This document shows, in pieces, positions 62,656 through 64,000 of a stretch of DNA of 64,000 nt (within the stretch, counting starts at the first letter, position 1; each line of letters opens with the position of its first letter). The notes under the pieces were generated by a model that was not told where the DNA came from, ran no database searches, and saw nothing but the letters and a program-made list of their open reading frames with translations. Position numbers and translations under genes: made by a program. The stretch spans positions 116,221 through 180,220 of the forward strand of contig CANQNQ010000002.1 of assembly GCA_947625225.1 (NCBI GenBank), read 5' to 3'. This DNA comes from an uncultured Clostridia bacterium. GTDB lineage: Bacteria; Bacillota; Clostridia; Christensenellales; CAG-917.

Positions 62656-63487
62656 GGAAGCGATGAAACATTTCAAGGACGGGACTGCCACGCCCGAGGA
62701 GAGGGAGTATATAAAGCGGCAGCTCAGTCTGGCGGACGAGGCGCTCAACGGGAAGTCCAAGCCCGTCATCGAGTTTGAACAGGCGCTTGCCCACGTGCAG
62801 GACGGCACCGCGTCCGAGGAGGAGAGACAGTTCATTCAGGAGCAGATGCTTGACGCCAAAGAAGTGATGGACAGCCGCACCGAGATGACTTTTGAGGAGG
62901 CGATGAAGCACGTGCAGGACGGCACTGCCACCGAGGAAGAGGACGAGTTTGTCAAGGCGGAGCTTAAGGACATCAACCGCATCTTTTCCGACATCGAGCG
63001 CAGGCGGGCTACCCCCATCCCGGAGGCTAGCCGCGAGCAGGTGAAACAGGCCAAAAAGTCCTTCAAATGGCGCTATATCGTCGTACCCATGTGCGTGATC
63101 TTGATAGGGATAATCGCAGTAGGCGCCGTGCTGGGCGGAGTGTTCGGATTTGCGGCTTCCAGCGCAAAAAGCGCCATGAAGTATGACAAAAACGCTTGCG
63201 TAAGCATCGCAAGAAAGTACACCGCGGACAACTTTGAAAACATATTCCACAGCGTGCCTGCGGACACAGACATGGCGAATTATATGAAAGTGGAGGAAAT
63301 GGACAGACACTTCCGCTACAACGGCACGCAACTTGGCAAAAGTTACTATGTGTTTGAAATAGAGCTTGAAGGCAAGACGATGATCGTTACCAATTTCAGC
63401 GCCAAGAGCGTGGAGCTGACGGTCAAGTACGAAATCGACACCCGCAACGGCAGCGTAAGGCTGTTGGAGTGCGATATTGATGACTAA
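62645..63487 (+). CDS. membrane anti-sigma factor candidate with triplicated N-terminal motif, 280 aa
   Basis: The N-terminal cytoplasmic part contains three copies of an F(E)(E/Q)A(M/L)(K/A)H(F/V)(K/Q)DGTA(T/S)xEE motif (near residues 3-20, 40-57 and 82-99), like the first helices of anti-sigma zinc-finger proteins but without Cys or His zinc ligands in the HxxxCxxC form. A membrane helix follows (about 140-165, then GGVFGFAASSAK) and an extracellular PepSY-like domain to the end. It overlaps the sigma gene, so regulation of that sigma is likely. The triplication is unusual. Confidence 0.65.
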   Translation: MTFEEAMKHFKDGTATPEEREYIKRQLSLADEALNGKSKPVIEFEQALAHVQDGTASEEERQFIQEQMLDAKEVMDSRTEMTFEEAMKHVQDGTATEEEDEFVKAELKDINRIFSDIERRRATPIPEASREQVKQAKKSFKWRYIVVPMCVILIGIIAVGAVLGGVFGFAASSAKSAMKYDKNACVSIARKYTADNFENIFHSVPADTDMANYMKVEEMDRHFRYNGTQLGKSYYVFEIELEGKTMIVTNFSAKSVELTVKYEIDTRNGSVRLLECDIDD

Positions 63488-63511
63488 GTCATAAAAAAGG
63501 AGGACAGCAAA

Positions 63512-63895
63512 ATGAAAAAGATATTGAAGATCTCACTTATAGTGATACTCAGCGCGGTTTTGGTGGTCGGCGCGATCGTCGGCGGCGTGTTCGGATATGC
63601 CGCGAGCAGCGCAAAGAACGCCATGAAGTACGACAAGGCGCAATGCGTCGAGTTGGCAAAGACGTATGCGCAAACCAATTTCGGCGAAGGCGTCAAGGAA
63701 TTTGTCGTGGCAAACGACGACGTTTCCAAAGAGTTCAAGTACAACGGCAAAGACCTCAAAAACAGCTATTATGTGTATGAAATTGAGGTAAAGATTATCC
63801 CCGAATCCCTCAGCAGCTTCATTGCGGTGGACGGGATAGACCTCGAGATCGACACCCGTACGGGCAAGGTCAAGTTGGTGGAGATAGACAGATAA
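63512..63895 (+). CDS. membrane-anchored protein, paralog of the preceding gene's extracellular domain, 127 aa
   Basis: One N-terminal membrane helix (residues 5-28) followed by GGVFGYAASSAKNAMKYDKAQC, a nearly exact counterpart of the GGVFGFAASSAKSAMKYDKNAC stretch in the preceding protein (compare in parts), and a matching C-terminal (Y/K)..EIDTR.G.V.L(L/V)E segment. It therefore looks like a duplicate of the extracellular half without the anti-sigma part. AAAAGGAGG precedes the ATG. It may compete for the same signal; that is inference. Confidence 0.7.
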   Translation: MKKILKISLIVILSAVLVVGAIVGGVFGYAASSAKNAMKYDKAQCVELAKTYAQTNFGEGVKEFVVANDDVSKEFKYNGKDLKNSYYVYEIEVKIIPESLSSFIAVDGIDLEIDTRTGKVKLVEIDR

Positions 63896-64000
63896 ATTGT
63901 GTTGTGAAAAAAACGAGGCGGCAGGCAAAGCGCACTTCCCATAGGGAACAAAAACAAAATTTTTAGAATTGTGCTTTCAAGCGATGACAAAAACTCTCGG
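63896..64000. other. end of window, no gene seen
   Basis: 105 bases after the last stop with no clear ORF, hairpin or promoter. Confidence 0.4.

Overview
The window looks like a chromosomal segment of a Gram-positive-type bacterium, most likely an uncultured clostridial member of the Bacillota. The support is a DNA polymerase I whose proofreading acidic residues are gone, an OhrR-type MarR regulator, a YtqB/MnmM methyltransferase, YitT and DUF1538 membrane proteins, a FeoA-FeoA-FeoB operon with its small cysteine-rich partner, an ECF sigma/anti-sigma pair, strong AGGAGG-type ribosome binding sites and sigma-A promoters (TTGACA-17-TATAAT). I cannot place it at family level. There is no rRNA, CRISPR array, insertion sequence, integrase or relaxase; two tRNA genes are present.

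Layout. 1-8.1 kb: end of an ABC ATPase, its permease, and two giant tandem paralogous surface proteins with Ig-like (BIG2) domains, one carrying a G9 tract in its coding sequence. 8.1-13.0 kb: patatin lipase, polA-coaE and a short-chain dehydrogenase. 13.0-17.6 kb: a structured-looking intergenic stretch with a 44-codon ORF, then a cassette of a Sel1-like/degenerate AAA-like protein, a soluble TraG/VirD4-type DNA-pump ATPase and a protein with two FtsK-gamma-like winged helices. 17.6-25.7 kb: mscS, TSCPD protein, ohrR-like gene, membrane M28 peptidase, TPR + DUF4037 pair, coiled-coil protein, TetR-DUF2461. 25.8-29.8 kb: feo operon with an iron-box-like operator and a FeoB carrying a large acidic repeat insertion. 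29.7-40.4 kb: CMD-cupin, YitT, a DUF1538 transporter with two PII-like proteins, uvrB-uvrA and a secreted protein. 40.5-49.9 kb: a phage head module (terminase, portal, scaffold-like, major capsid, connectors, coiled-coil proteins) in P22-like order with no integration, replication, regulation or lysis genes; its capsid protein ends in a Listeria-Bacteroides repeat. 50-59 kb: a DUF898 protein behind a promoter with G9 in its spacer, MnmM, a lipoprotein, GPH symporter, flavin reductase, FGGY kinase, deaminase, tRNA-Thr and tRNA-Ser, and a GDPD. 59-64 kb: GH3 glycosidase and an ECF sigma operon with a triplicated-motif anti-sigma candidate.

Three things stand out. First, a roughly 20-bp interspersed repeat (core AATACAGGTGCGCA) recurs about a dozen times, mostly just after stop codons and in both orientations, including in the phage module. 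Second, two G9 homopolymers sit where slippage would switch expression. Third, the orphan DNA-pump cassette at 13.7-17.6 kb has no relaxase or conjugation partners and is followed by a cluster of inverted repeats. Sugar use (GPH symporter, FGGY kinase, GH3), iron uptake and DNA repair make up the recognisable physiology; most of the rest is membrane or surface protein of unknown role.
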